A stretch of 64,000 nt of DNA from GCA-2731375 sp002731375 (GTDB lineage: Bacteria > Pseudomonadota > Alphaproteobacteria > GCA-2731375). The translations under genes and the position numbers were made by a program. Positions 8,280 through 17,483 of this stretch are shown here, in pieces. Below the pieces are notes generated by a model, which was not told the DNA's origin, ran no database searches, and saw only the letters and a list, made by a program, of their open reading frames with translations. Location of the stretch: the NCBI GenBank assembly GCA_030752605.1, contig JASMDX010000055.1, positions 1 through 64,000 of the forward strand, given 5' to 3'. Each line of letters begins with the position of its first letter. Position 1 is the first letter of the stretch.

Positions 8280-8738
8280 ATGAAACGCCGGCTGCTAATT
8301 ATAACGCATGCGCCTTCGCCGAACACAAAACGGCTGTTCGATGCCGTGCTTGAAGGCGCCAGCGAGAGCAGCGAAATCGAAATCGCCGCGCGCGACCCGT
8401 TTGAGGCGGGACCCGATGATGTACTGGCCGCCGATGGCATCATCCTCGGCACCACGGAAAACCTTGGCTATATGAGTGGCGCCTTGAAGGATTTTTTCGA
8501 CCGCAGTTATTACCCCTGCCTGGAAGAAACTCAGGGCCGACCCTATTGCCTGTTCATCCGTGCCGGCCACGATGGCACGGGAACCAAGCGCGGCGTCGAG
8601 AGCATCGTCACCGGCCTGCGCTGGCGAGCCGTGCAGGAACCCATGATCCTACGCGGGGAGTGGCGGGAAGACTTTGTCGAACAATGCCGCGAGCTCGGCG
8701 CCGCCATGGCCGCCGGCCTGGAAGCCGGAATTTTTTGA
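8280..8738 (+). CDS. Flavodoxin-fold / NADPH-dependent FMN reductase-like protein
   Basis: A 152-residue cytoplasmic flavoprotein candidate. The first strand and FMN-phosphate loop read LLIITHAPSPNTKRLFDAV. Next come ADGIILGTTENLGYMSG and LKDFFDRSYY, which are the second and third flavin-contact loops of the NADPH-dependent FMN reductase group. It lies 12 bp after the HNH gene in the same direction. Its TGA abuts the stop of the converging enoyl-CoA hydratase gene with no base between them. The physiological substrate is unknown. Confidence 0.75.
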   Translation: MKRRLLIITHAPSPNTKRLFDAVLEGASESSEIEIAARDPFEAGPDDVLAADGIILGTTENLGYMSGALKDFFDRSYYPCLEETQGRPYCLFIRAGHDGTGTKRGVESIVTGLRWRAVQEPMILRGEWREDFVEQCRELGAAMAAGLEAGIF

Positions 8739-9569
8739 CTATTTGCCGCTGAAATTTGGCGCGCGTTTATCCTTCCAGGCGGCGATACCTTCCTTGAAAT
8801 CCTCGGACGTATGCGCTGCTTCCATCTCCGCAAGGCAGTTTTCCATGGCCTTATCAAAACCCTGGTCCAGGCCTTGATAGACCATTTCCTTGACCACGCG
8901 AGTGGAACGGGGGGAGACCCCCTCGGCAATCTCGCGGGCATAATCCATCACCGCGGCCTGCAGTTCGTTAGTCGGGTAGACTCGGTCCACCAGGCCCATA
9001 TCCAGAGCTTCGTCCGCATCTACCAACCTGGCGCTGTACATCAGGTCGAACGCCTTTGACGGCGCGATCAGGCGCGGCAGCAACCAGCCCAGGCCGTATT
9101 CAGGCACCAAGCCGCGTTTTGTAAAGGCCGTGCCGAACTTAGCGGTATCGGAGGCGAAGCGGATATCGGCGAACATCGGCAACACCATGCCCACGCCCAC
9201 CGCCGCTCCATTGACGGCGGCGATCACCGGCTTTGGCACCGCCGCGATCCAGGCGTATTTGGCTGCGAAGGCCTCGGGCAGTTCCAACCCACCCTCGATA
9301 GTACCAGTAAACGGCAGCGGCTCTTCCTCTTCCACCGTCTTGCCGGCGGCCCGGCCCTGCAGGCGCGCGGCATCGGCGCCGGCACAAAAACCACGGCCCG
9401 CCCCGGTTAGGACGATCACCCGCACATTGTCATCGTCCGTGGCCTCCTGCATAGCAGCGCGAATTTCGCCGGCCATGGTCAAGGTCATGGCATTGAGCCG
9501 ATCCGGGCGGTTCAGAGTGACAACGGCGACCGCGTCTTCAATGTGATAGATAACTTCCTTGTAAGACAT
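8739..9569 (-). CDS. Enoyl-CoA hydratase/isomerase family protein
   Basis: A 276-residue crotonase-fold enzyme. The two oxyanion-hole peptides are visible as GAGRGFCAGADAARLQG and AAVNGAAVGVGMVLPMFADI. The general acid/base region (FTKRGLVPEYGLGWLLPRLI) has the Glu of VPE, as in hydratases. The ATG at 9569 follows GAGGGAGTGCC. It is the last gene of the leftward operon thiolase - FadJ-like - TauD-like - this gene, with a 20-bp gap from the dioxygenase. It most likely hydrates or isomerises an acyl-CoA intermediate not handled by the FadJ-like fusion. Confidence 0.87.
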   Translation of the reverse strand: MSYKEVIYHIEDAVAVVTLNRPDRLNAMTLTMAGEIRAAMQEATDDDNVRVIVLTGAGRGFCAGADAARLQGRAAGKTVEEEEPLPFTGTIEGGLELPEAFAAKYAWIAAVPKPVIAAVNGAAVGVGMVLPMFADIRFASDTAKFGTAFTKRGLVPEYGLGWLLPRLIAPSKAFDLMYSARLVDADEALDMGLVDRVYPTNELQAAVMDYAREIAEGVSPRSTRVVKEMVYQGLDQGFDKAMENCLAEMEAAHTSEDFKEGIAAWKDKRAPNFSGK

Positions 9570-9589
9570 GGCACTCCCTCGATTTATTA

Positions 9590-10435
9590 TTAGGCATCGG
9601 GGCGTTGGCCCTGAATGGTGACCCGATGCATCAGGCGGCGCTGGCCGTGATAGTCGTTCAGCGCGAAATGCTGGGTGCAACGGTTGTCCCAAAATGCTAG
9701 CGAGCCAGGCCGCCACTGAAAACGATGAGTGAACTCGGGCCGGGCCGCATGCTGCAACAGAAACTGCAATAGCGGCGCGCTTTCTTCCTCGGTCATATTG
9801 GCGAAGCGGGTGGTAAAACCGCCGTTGACATAGAGATGCTTACGCCCCGAATCCGCATGTGTGCAGACCACGGGGTGCTCCACTTCCTTCAAGGCTACAT
9901 CCGACAGCCTGAATTTCGCGGAGCGGTTTTCTTCATTGGCACGAGACTTGGTGCTAAATGCGCGCGCACCGCTATGTACCGCCTTCATGCTAGCGAGCAA
10001 TTCCTTCATGCCCGGCGACAGAGCCTCGTAGGCGGCATACATGGAGGCGAACATGGTATCACCGCCCCTTTCGGGCAATTCCCTGGCATAGAGCATGGAG
10101 CCCATGGCCGGGTCTTCATCATAGCTGTGATCCGTATGCCAGCCGCCGCCAATATTGGCGGTATCACTGGGCTCCTTGCGAACCTGGGCGATTTCCGGAT
10201 AACCATCGACCGGTTCAAAGAACTTGTTGACATCGATACCACCAAACCGGCGGGCAAACGTCAGATGCTGCTCTGGCGTCAAATCCTGGTTCATGAAAAA
10301 CACCACGCCATGTTCGAAAAAAACCTCGCGAACTGCGGCCATGGTGCTGTTGTCCAGTTCAGCGCCCAGATCCACACCATGGATCTCTACCCCCAACGCG
10401 CCGGATACCGGCCTGGCGTCTATTCTTTGACCCAT
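9590..10435 (-). CDS. TauD/TfdA-family Fe(II)/2-oxoglutarate dioxygenase
   Basis: A 281-residue non-haem iron oxygenase. The facial triad HxD is His100/Asp102 in GGGWHTDHSYDEDP, the distal His lies in CTQHFALNDYHGQRR near residue 256, and the following Arg of RRLMHRVTIQG binds 2-oxoglutarate. Full family length. It sits inside the beta-oxidation operon, 16 bp after the FadJ-like gene and 20 bp before the hydratase gene, so hydroxylation or cleavage of a substrate feeding beta-oxidation is likely. The true substrate (taurine, alkyl sulfate, aryloxyalkanoate or another acid) cannot be read from sequence. Confidence 0.88.
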   Translation of the reverse strand: MGQRIDARPVSGALGVEIHGVDLGAELDNSTMAAVREVFFEHGVVFFMNQDLTPEQHLTFARRFGGIDVNKFFEPVDGYPEIAQVRKEPSDTANIGGGWHTDHSYDEDPAMGSMLYARELPERGGDTMFASMYAAYEALSPGMKELLASMKAVHSGARAFSTKSRANEENRSAKFRLSDVALKEVEHPVVCTHADSGRKHLYVNGGFTTRFANMTEEESAPLLQFLLQHAARPEFTHRFQWRPGSLAFWDNRCTQHFALNDYHGQRRLMHRVTIQGQRPDA

Positions 10436-10451
10436 GTCTCCCCTGCCCCTT

Positions 10452-12581
10452 TTACGCCGCCTTGCCGTAAAACCCCTCGCCCTTGGCTACCATGTCACGC
10501 AGCAGTTTCGGCGGGCTGAACCGGGCGCCGTGAGCCTGCGCTAGCCTATCACACTCGGCCACAAAGTCCTCGATGCCGATGGTATCCACCAGGGAGAGCA
10601 CGCCGCCACGGAAGGGCGGGAAGCCCCAGCCCATGATCGAGCCTACATCCGCATCGCGCTTTTCGGTAACCACGCCCTCTTCCATGCAGCGGGCCGTCTC
10701 GATGGACTGGATGTACATCAGGCGTTTCTTGACGTCCTCCACGTTTGGCTGCTCGGCCGCCGGCGGGCACAGATCGGCTAGGCCCGGCCACAGACGCTTG
10801 TCGCCCTTCTCTGGATAGTCGTAGAAGCCCTTGGAGGATTTGCGCCCCAGGCGGCCCAGATCATCGACCATCTGGCGCACCAGATCGTCGCCGGGCACCG
10901 CGATATAGTCATCGCCCATGTCTTCCTGGGTCTGCTTGCCGATCTTGTACATCAGATCAATGGAGACCTCATCCGCCATGGCCAAGGGGCCGACAGGCAT
11001 GCCGGCCATTTTGCCGGCGTTCTCGATCAGCGCCGGCGCCACGCCGTCCGCCAACAAGGCCAGGCCCTCGCGCACATAGGTGCCGAACACGCGGGAGGTA
11101 TAGAAGCCACGGGAGTCATTGACCACGATGGGCGTCTTGCGGATCGCCTTGACATAGTCGATGGCCAGGGCCAGAGCCTCCTCCCCCGTTTCCTTGCCCA
11201 TGATGATTTCGACCAGGGGCATGCGGTCCACTGGCGAGAAGAAATGGAGGCCAATGAAATTGCCGGGCCGGGATGATGCCTTCGCCAGGCCAGTAATCGG
11301 CAGGGTCGATGTGTTGGAGGCAAAGGTAATGCCGTCGCCGGTTACTGCGAGCGTCTTCTGGGTGACATCGGCCTTGATGGCGCGGTCCTCGAACACGGCT
11401 TCGATGACCAGATCACAGCCTGCCAGATCGGCGAAATCTGTGGTTGCATGAATACGCGCCAACGTGGCCTCACCTTTGTCCTTGTCCATGCGGCGGCGCG
11501 AAATACGTTTTTTTATCAAATCCTCGGCATGGGCCTTGCCCTTGTCGGCACCGGCCTGCTCCATATCCAACAGAACCACTTCCAGGCCAGCCATGGCAGT
11601 AACATAGGCGATGCCCGCGCCCATCATGCCGGCGCCCAGAACACCGACCTTGCTCAACGTGACGGGCGGAATATCCTTGGGCCGCCCGGCGCCTTTGCTG
11701 GCCTCGGTCATGGCAAAGAACAGCCGAATCATGTTCTTGCATTCCGGCGTCGTGGCGGTAGCGATCAGATAGCGGATTTCAATCGTCAGGCCAGTATCGA
11801 TATCGACCTGGCAGCCTTCAAATACCGAGGACATAATGTTGCGCTGCGCCGGATAATTACCATAGGTGCGCTGGTGCAGCATGGCGTTGCCGGCGGCGAA
11901 GGCCTGCTGACCCATGGGTGATTGCACGGCGCCGCCGGGCATCTTGAAACTTTTCTTGTCCCAGGGCTGAACCTTGGTCTTTTGCCCATCGCCCAAGACC
12001 CAGGTCTTGGCTGCGGCCAGCAGTTCGCCAGCGGGCACCATTTCATCGACCATGCCCATGTTCAAGGCGGCCTTCGGCGCCAGCTCCCGGCCCTCCAGCA
12101 TCAACGGCAGGGCCTGTTGCATGCCGATCATGCGGGGCAGACGCTGGGTGCCGCCGCCGCCCGGCAACAGGCCGATCTTGGCCTCGGGCAGGCCGATCTT
12201 GATCTTCCGATCTTCGGCGGCGATACGGTGGTGACAGGCCAGACAGATCTCGTAACCACCACCCAGGGCATGGCCGTTGATCGCGGCCACGAAGGGCTTG
12301 CCGCCGGTTTCCATACGCCGAAAGATGCCATGCAGGACGCGCATGAACTCTTCCAGCATGGCGACATCGCCATCGCCCATGACGGAGAGATCGGCTCCAA
12401 CGAGAAATTCCTTGTGGGCCGAGGCGATAATCACGCCCTTGACGTTCTCGTCGGCGACGGCCTTTTCCACACACTCCGCGTAGGCCGTCATGGTCTCCAC
12501 GTTCATGACGTTCATGGGGCGGTTGGAAACATTCCAGGTGATGGTGGCAACGCCGTCGCCATCCACATTGTAATCCATCAT
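10452..12581 (-). CDS. fadJ: Bifunctional enoyl-CoA hydratase / 3-hydroxyacyl-CoA dehydrogenase
   Basis: A 709-residue fusion that performs two successive beta-oxidation steps. The N-terminal crotonase domain (about 1-190) has GADLSVMGDG, LGGGYEICLACHHRIA and GLPEAKIGLLPGGGGTQRLP, including both catalytic Glu positions of the hydratase. The dehydrogenase NAD-binding domain starts near residue 312 with VGVLGAGMMGAGIAYVTA, followed by FASNTSTLPIT and GLHFFSPVDRMPLVEII. The C-terminal helical domains end the protein. AGGGA precedes the two adjacent ATGs at 12581 and 12578. It lies 36 bp downstream of the thiolase gene, giving a FadA-FadB-like pair. FadB versus FadJ cannot be told apart reliably. 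Confidence 0.93.
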   Translation of the reverse strand: MMDYNVDGDGVATITWNVSNRPMNVMNVETMTAYAECVEKAVADENVKGVIIASAHKEFLVGADLSVMGDGDVAMLEEFMRVLHGIFRRMETGGKPFVAAINGHALGGGYEICLACHHRIAAEDRKIKIGLPEAKIGLLPGGGGTQRLPRMIGMQQALPLMLEGRELAPKAALNMGMVDEMVPAGELLAAAKTWVLGDGQKTKVQPWDKKSFKMPGGAVQSPMGQQAFAAGNAMLHQRTYGNYPAQRNIMSSVFEGCQVDIDTGLTIEIRYLIATATTPECKNMIRLFFAMTEASKGAGRPKDIPPVTLSKVGVLGAGMMGAGIAYVTAMAGLEVVLLDMEQAGADKGKAHAEDLIKKRISRRRMDKDKGEATLARIHATTDFADLAGCDLVIEAVFEDRAIKADVTQKTLAVTGDGITFASNTSTLPITGLAKASSRPGNFIGLHFFSPVDRMPLVEIIMGKETGEEALALAIDYVKAIRKTPIVVNDSRGFYTSRVFGTYVREGLALLADGVAPALIENAGKMAGMPVGPLAMADEVSIDLMYKIGKQTQEDMGDDYIAVPGDDLVRQMVDDLGRLGRKSSKGFYDYPEKGDKRLWPGLADLCPPAAEQPNVEDVKKRLMYIQSIETARCMEEGVVTEKRDADVGSIMGWGFPPFRGGVLSLVDTIGIEDFVAECDRLAQAHGARFSPPKLLRDMVAKGEGFYGKAA

Positions 12582-12617
12582 GGTCTTTATCCCTGCGTCT
12601 GGTCTCTTGGTCTGGCG

Positions 12618-13826
12618 CTACAGGCGCTCAATAATCGTTGCCGTACCCATGCCGGCGCCGACGCACAAAGTGGCCAGCGCCGTGCTCTTGCCCGTACGCT
12701 CCAACTCGTCCAGCACCGTGCCTAGGATCATCGCGCCGGTCGCACCCAGGGGATGCCCCATGGCGATGGCGCCGCCACAGACGTTGATCTCGTCATGATC
12801 AATATCAAGCGCCTGCATGAAGCGCAGGACCACGGCGGCGAAAGCCTCGTTCAGCTCCCACAGTTCGATATCGCCTTTTTCCATGCCAGCGCGGTTAAGA
12901 GCCTTTTCCGCCGCCAATGAAGGCCCAGTCAGCATGATCGTCGGCTCGGAACCGATGGAGGCGAAGCTACGGATACGGGCGCGGGGTTTCAGGCCCAGCT
13001 TTTCGCCCATTTCCTTGGTCCCCAGCAACATAGCCGATGCACCATCAACGATGCCGGAAGAATTGCCCGCATGATGCACATGCTCAATCTTCTCGATCTC
13101 CGGATAGCGTTGAATGGCGACCGAGTTGAAGCCGAACTGCTCACCATGATTGATGAACGATGGCTCCAAAGAGGCCAGGGACTGCATGTCGGTCTCCGGC
13201 CGCATATGTTCGTCATGGCCCAGAACAGTGGTACCGTTGATATCCACCACGGGCACGACGGCGTCCTTGAAGCGTCCTTCATCCCAGGAACGCTGGGCCC
13301 GTTTCTGGCTCTCCACCGCATAGCTGTCCACATCATCGCGGGAGAAGCCGTACTTGGTCGCGACCAGATCAGCCGAGATGCCCTGGGGAACGAAATAGCT
13401 GCGGAAGGCGACCGCCGGGTCGGTCGGCCAAGCGCCGCCGTCGGAGCCCATGGGCACCCGGCTCATACTTTCCACGCCGCCGCCGATGGCCATTTCCGAT
13501 TGGCCCGACATGATCTGTCCGGCGGCGATATTGACAGCCTCCAAACCCGAGGCACAGAAGCGGTTGACCTGGGCCCCAGCGGTGCTTTCGGCATAGTCGG
13601 AATTGATCACCGCGACGCGGGCGATGTCGGCGCCCTGTTCACCTACTGGCGCGACACAGCCCATCATCACGTCCTCGACATTGGCGGTATCGAGATCATT
13701 GCGGTCGCGGATCGCCCGCAACGCGGTCGAGGCCAGTTCGATCGGCGTCACCGAGTGCAGCGCGCCCGAAGCGCGCCCCTTTCCACGTGGTGTACGCACG
13801 TGATCAAAAATATAGGCATCCGCCAT
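12618..13826 (-). CDS. fadA: Acetyl-CoA acyltransferase (3-ketoacyl-CoA thiolase)
   Basis: A 402-residue thiolase that releases acetyl-CoA from 3-ketoacyl-CoA. The nucleophilic Cys is in NRFCASGLEAVN near residue 90. The second His lies in ELNEAFAAV / GGAIAMGHPLGATGA, and the acid/base Cys in TLCVGAGMG near the C-terminus. A GGAAGGA site precedes the ATG at 13826. It is the first gene of a leftward operon of four, so transcription should start in the 13.83-14.16 kb spacer, which also contains a decayed small gene. Confidence 0.93.
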   Translation of the reverse strand: MADAYIFDHVRTPRGKGRASGALHSVTPIELASTALRAIRDRNDLDTANVEDVMMGCVAPVGEQGADIARVAVINSDYAESTAGAQVNRFCASGLEAVNIAAGQIMSGQSEMAIGGGVESMSRVPMGSDGGAWPTDPAVAFRSYFVPQGISADLVATKYGFSRDDVDSYAVESQKRAQRSWDEGRFKDAVVPVVDINGTTVLGHDEHMRPETDMQSLASLEPSFINHGEQFGFNSVAIQRYPEIEKIEHVHHAGNSSGIVDGASAMLLGTKEMGEKLGLKPRARIRSFASIGSEPTIMLTGPSLAAEKALNRAGMEKGDIELWELNEAFAAVVLRFMQALDIDHDEINVCGGAIAMGHPLGATGAMILGTVLDELERTGKSTALATLCVGAGMGTATIIERL

Positions 13827-13871
13827 GTCGATAATCCTTCCTATCTCGCCGAAACCGTCCTGCCTTTTGGG

Positions 13872-13998
13872 TCAGGACGGATCCAAGTCATCAAAGCGCT
13901 TTTCCATATTAAATTGGCTTAACGCATAAACAGTCCAAATCGCTGCCAATCATAAAAAACAAAAAACACGGCAATAACAGTGCGATAAAAAGACGCAT
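13872..13998 (-). pseudogene. Internally deleted Pmp3/YqaE-like small membrane protein
   Basis: On the minus strand an ATG at 13998, 9 bases after GGGGA, opens MRLFIALLLPCFLFFMIG, the first hydrophobic segment of a small Pmp3/YqaE-like protein. This frame then runs out at a TAA after 29 residues. Shifting frame at about 13950 gives AAIWTVYALSQFNMEKRF and a TGA at 13872-13874, which resembles the C-terminal end of the same family. The central segment of about 20 residues is missing and the two ends are out of frame. The family comparison is from memory. Confidence 0.5.
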
Positions 13999-14160
13999 AT
14001 CACACCATCCCCAAAAATTCGGCGGCCAAAAAATTGGCGCGGAGCAACCAGCGCGGCCCCGCGCGCACTACATCTTTAACCGTACCAGGTTCGATATTCA
14101 GCCCTGTTTCCCGGGCGTAGCAATATCATCAGCCAATATACAGTGCGAATGTGTGCTACG
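13999..14160. other. Spacer upstream of the thiolase operon and downstream of nudC
   Basis: No gene is seen here. It must hold the nudC 3' end and the control region for the leftward fad operon or its degraded leader gene. No hairpin followed by a T-run and no confident -35/-10 pair was found. Confidence 0.35.
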
Positions 14161-15087
14161 TCACTCCAAACCTTTGATAATCGCACCCTCAGGCAGGTCG
14201 CGCCAATCCTCCACCAGACGGCGTGAAATGGAATCCTCCGGCGGCAGAATGATTTCATCCGCCGCCAACGCCCGCTCGATATCGCCGCGCGTGAACCATG
14301 CGGCTTCGCCAATTTCCTCGCCATCAACCTTAATCGCAGAAGAAGTGGCTCGGGCCCAAAAACCCATCATCAACGAGGATGGAAACGGCCAGGGCTGCGA
14401 GGCGCGGTACATTACCGAACCGGTTAGAACGCCAACCTCTTCCGCCACTTCTCGGCGCACCGCGTCTTCCAGGGTTTCGCCTGGCTCGACAAATCCAGCA
14501 ACGGTCGAGAAGCGCGGAATATCGATGGTGGCGCGGCGCGCCAGCAAACAACGCTCGCCATCAATGACCAAAGTGATGACGGCGGGATCGGTACGGGGAA
14601 AATGCAGCCGTCCGCAGGTCTTGGCCAAACAGCGCCGGGCATGGCCGGCGCGCTCGGCCTGGGTTGGACCGCCGCAATGGCCGCAATGTTGATGATCCGC
14701 GTGCCAGACCGACATGCCTCGGCCAAACGCCAGCATGGCCGCCATCCGGTCGGACAGGTTCATGGCAACATCGCGCAGATCATGGGCCGTGCCCGCGATG
14801 GCCGCAGCCAGTCCGTCCTCGGACAGGCCGGAAATATCGATGGTAAAATACGCCGTATCATCAATCACACCCAACAGCACCGATTGTGCCAATTCGGCCA
14901 ATTGTCCCGCCGCCGTCGGGGCCAAGGCCACGGGGATGTGCTTCTCCTCGAACAGAAAATGGTGGCGCCAGATCGGATAAACTTTGGAGGCGCCGTGCGC
15001 CAGGCGTGCGGCCAGCCATGCGGGGTCCTCACGGCATTCCGCCGCACGGTCGAAATCGCCATCCGCATAGCGCATACTATTGGTCAT
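14161..15087 (-). CDS. nudC: NAD(+) diphosphatase (NADH pyrophosphatase)
   Basis: A 308-residue Nudix hydrolase that splits NAD(H) to NMN(H) and AMP and can decap NAD-RNA. A zinc-ribbon segment reads HCGHCGGPT followed by RCLAKTCGRLHFPR. The Nudix box is GFVEPGETLEDAVRREVAEE, preceded by VAG. The NudC specificity signature SQPWPFPSS follows, near residue 230. The ATG at 15087 is chosen for homology and an upstream AGGA; longer frames begin with an untypical basic sequence. It is divergent from the nitronate monooxygenase-like gene, with a 158-bp shared upstream region. Confidence 0.93.
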   Translation of the reverse strand: MTNSMRYADGDFDRAAECREDPAWLAARLAHGASKVYPIWRHHFLFEEKHIPVALAPTAAGQLAELAQSVLLGVIDDTAYFTIDISGLSEDGLAAAIAGTAHDLRDVAMNLSDRMAAMLAFGRGMSVWHADHQHCGHCGGPTQAERAGHARRCLAKTCGRLHFPRTDPAVITLVIDGERCLLARRATIDIPRFSTVAGFVEPGETLEDAVRREVAEEVGVLTGSVMYRASQPWPFPSSLMMGFWARATSSAIKVDGEEIGEAAWFTRGDIERALAADEIILPPEDSISRRLVEDWRDLPEGAIIKGLE

Positions 15088-15245
15088 GTGAAATTTTTTC
15101 CTGCTTTCGATGACATCGCACTGTTCTTCTAGCATGGCCCGCCACCGCCACTGCAGGGAAAAACTTCCAAACCCTGTCACATTCAGCCTATATAGGCGGA
15201 AAGCAGTCCATAGCCATCGCAGCAACAGAAACGTGAGTGTGTGTC

Positions 15246-16223
15246 ATGAAAACCAGAATTACCGAACTATTCGGCATCGAACATCCCATAGTCCAAGGCG
15301 GCATGCAGTGGGTTGGCAAGGGTGAACTGGTCGCGGCGGTAGCCAATGCTGGCGCGCTGGGTTTCATCACCGCCCTGACCCAGCCGACACCGGAGGATCT
15401 GAGCAAGGAAATCGCCCGCACCCGGGGGATGACGGACAAGCCCTTTGGCGTCAACCTGACCATTCTGCCGACCTTGAAGCCCGTGCCTTATCAGGAATAT
15501 GTCGATGCCATCGCCGACAGTGGCGTCAAGATCGTCGAGACCGCCGGGCGCAGTCCCGAACCTTATATGCCCACCTTCAAGGCCGCCGGCATCAAAGTGA
15601 TCCATAAATGCACCTCCGTGCGTCATTCCGTAAAGGCCGAAGCCGTGGGCTGCGACGCGGTCAGCGTCGATGGTTTCGAATGCGCCGGCCATCCCGGCGA
15701 GGACGATATTCCCTGCCTGATCCTTCTACCTTGCGCCGCCAACAAGCTGAGCATTCCGTTCATTGGCTCCGGCGGCTTTGGTGATGCCCGCGGCCTGGTC
15801 GCCGCCCTGGCCTTGGGCGCCGACGGCATCAACATGGGCAGCCGCTTCATGTGCACCCAAGAAGCGCCGGTCCATAACAACGTCAAGCAGGCCATGGTCG
15901 ACGCAGACGAGTTGAACACCCAGCTGATGAACCGCACCCTGCGCAATACCTCGCGCGTATTCAAGAACGAGGTCGCGGGACAGGTGGTCGCGGTCGAGCG
16001 CGAAAAGGGCACCGATTTAAAGATCGAGGATTTGGCGCCATTTCTTTCCGGTCAGCGCGGAAAAGTGGTGTTCGAGGACGGTGACGTGGACCATGGTGTC
16101 TGGTCTGCCGGCATGGTCGTCGGCCTGATCAACGACATCCCCACCTGCGCCGAATTAGTCAGCCGTATCGTAAGCGAGGCCGAGACCATCATTGCCGAAC
16201 GTCTCGCCGGCTTTGCCGCATAG
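15246..16223 (+). CDS. NAD(P)H-dependent flavin oxidoreductase / nitronate monooxygenase family
   Basis: A 325-residue FMN TIM-barrel protein of the 2-nitropropane dioxygenase group. It begins with EHPIVQGGMQWVGKGELVAA, which forms the FMN pocket. GCDAVSVDGFECAGHPG and IPFIGSGGFGDARGLVAALALGADGINMG, given here in part, carry the phosphate-binding loops. The His of AGHPG is the usual active-site position. The ATG at 15246 is favoured over the in-frame GTG at 15237. It is followed by nitroreductase and GFA genes in the same direction. The group includes nitronate monooxygenases and enoyl reductases, so the activity is not assigned. Confidence 0.87.
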   Translation: MKTRITELFGIEHPIVQGGMQWVGKGELVAAVANAGALGFITALTQPTPEDLSKEIARTRGMTDKPFGVNLTILPTLKPVPYQEYVDAIADSGVKIVETAGRSPEPYMPTFKAAGIKVIHKCTSVRHSVKAEAVGCDAVSVDGFECAGHPGEDDIPCLILLPCAANKLSIPFIGSGGFGDARGLVAALALGADGINMGSRFMCTQEAPVHNNVKQAMVDADELNTQLMNRTLRNTSRVFKNEVAGQVVAVEREKGTDLKIEDLAPFLSGQRGKVVFEDGDVDHGVWSAGMVVGLINDIPTCAELVSRIVSEAETIIAERLAGFAA

Positions 16224-16258
16224 CCGGCGAAAACACCAAACCTAGGAGTCTATCCAAA

Positions 16259-16936
16259 ATGCAAGTTCAAGACGCTATCATGAGCCGCCGCTCGGTCCGA
16301 AAATTCCTGCCCAAACCGGTGCCCATGGATAGCTTGCGCCGCATCATCGAAGGCGCGGGCATGGCGCCCAGCGGCAACAACATCCAGCCCTGGAAGCTGT
16401 ACGTGGTCGGCGGCGCGAAAAAAGATGCGATCTCCGCCGATATTCTGGATGCCATCACCAATGGCAACCGGGATGACTACCAGCCGGAGTTTCCCTACTA
16501 TCCAACCAAGTGGTTCGAGCCGTTTAAGAGCCGACGCCAGGAAACCGGTTTCGGGCTGTACGACAAGCTGGGCATTGCGCGGGACGACCGGGCCGCCCGC
16601 AACGCCCAGATGAACCGCAATTATGAATTCTTCGATGCCCCCATAGGCCTGTTCGTTGCCTTTCATCGCGATCTGGCGACTGGCACCTACATCGACATCG
16701 GCATGTTCATCGAAAACATCCTGATCGGGGCCCGTGGCGAAGGCTTGCACACCTGCGGCCAGGCTGCCTTTACCTGGTTCCATTCCGTGGTCCGCAAGCA
16801 TCTCGAAATGCCCAAGGAGGAACTGCTTGCCTGCGGCATCTCAATGGGCTTCGAGGATGAAGGGGCGCTGGAGAATGAATTCCGGGTCTCCAAGTTAGCG
16901 ATCGAGGAATTCACCACCTTCCTGGACGTGGAATAA
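16259..16936 (+). CDS. Nitroreductase-family FMN oxidoreductase
   Basis: A 225-residue NAD(P)H:FMN oxidoreductase. The N-terminus has the family hallmark AIMSRRSVRKFLPKPVP, with two adjacent Arg residues that hold the FMN phosphate. GMAPSGNNIQPWKLYVV follows, and the C-terminal GLHTCGQAAFTWFHSVV and GISMGFED complete the fold. A CTAGGAG site lies upstream of the ATG. It starts 35 bp after the nitronate monooxygenase-like gene, so the two are likely cotranscribed. Substrates could be nitroaromatics or quinones. Confidence 0.88.
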   Translation: MQVQDAIMSRRSVRKFLPKPVPMDSLRRIIEGAGMAPSGNNIQPWKLYVVGGAKKDAISADILDAITNGNRDDYQPEFPYYPTKWFEPFKSRRQETGFGLYDKLGIARDDRAARNAQMNRNYEFFDAPIGLFVAFHRDLATGTYIDIGMFIENILIGARGEGLHTCGQAAFTWFHSVVRKHLEMPKEELLACGISMGFEDEGALENEFRVSKLAIEEFTTFLDVE

Positions 16937-16939
16937 GTA

Positions 16940-17410
16940 ATGGCGGCGCTGACGGGCGGGTGCGCCTGCGGGCGGGTGCGCTATCGGCTGAACGAGGCAC
17001 CGCTGTTCACTTACGCCTGCCATTGCACCGACTGCCAGCGCACAACGGGCAGTGCCTTCGTGATCCACAGCACAGTCGCAAGGCAGGACTTCGAAATCGA
17101 GGGTGAAACCCGGTCGGTGATGTTACCCACGGACAGCGGTGCCGGCTACGACATCCATTTCTGCGCCAATTGCAGTACCTATATCTGGTGCATCTATCAT
17201 ATGCGCTCGGATCCGGTGCTTATCATCCGCGCCGGCACATTCGACGATGCGGCCAAAATCAAGCCGGGCGCGCACATCTTTACCGACAGTATGCAGCCCT
17301 GGTTCAGGCTGCCCGAAGACGTGCCCTCGTTTCAGGCGGCATTTGACCGTAATCTGACCTGGCCCGTCGAAAGCCTCGACAAACTGGCTGGTCTGATTGC
17401 CCGCGCGTGA
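16940..17410 (+). CDS. GFA-family (glutathione-dependent formaldehyde-activating-like) zinc protein
   Basis: A 156-residue protein of the CENP-V/GFA fold. Zinc ligands are seen in GGCACGRVRY, CHCTDCQRTTGSAF and HFCANCSTYIW, the standard Cys clusters of the family. The start is 3 bases after the nitroreductase stop, so it belongs to the same rightward run. GFA proteins are named after a formaldehyde-glutathione step, but most members have no proven reaction. A general thiol-adduct role is therefore only inference. Confidence 0.86.
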   Translation: MAALTGGCACGRVRYRLNEAPLFTYACHCTDCQRTTGSAFVIHSTVARQDFEIEGETRSVMLPTDSGAGYDIHFCANCSTYIWCIYHMRSDPVLIIRAGTFDDAAKIKPGAHIFTDSMQPWFRLPEDVPSFQAAFDRNLTWPVESLDKLAGLIARA

Positions 17411-17483
17411 AGGAAGCGAAAGATTCCCCCTGCTGCCGCACGAACTGGTTGCCTTGGATACCCGGAGCACGCCGTAACTTGAT

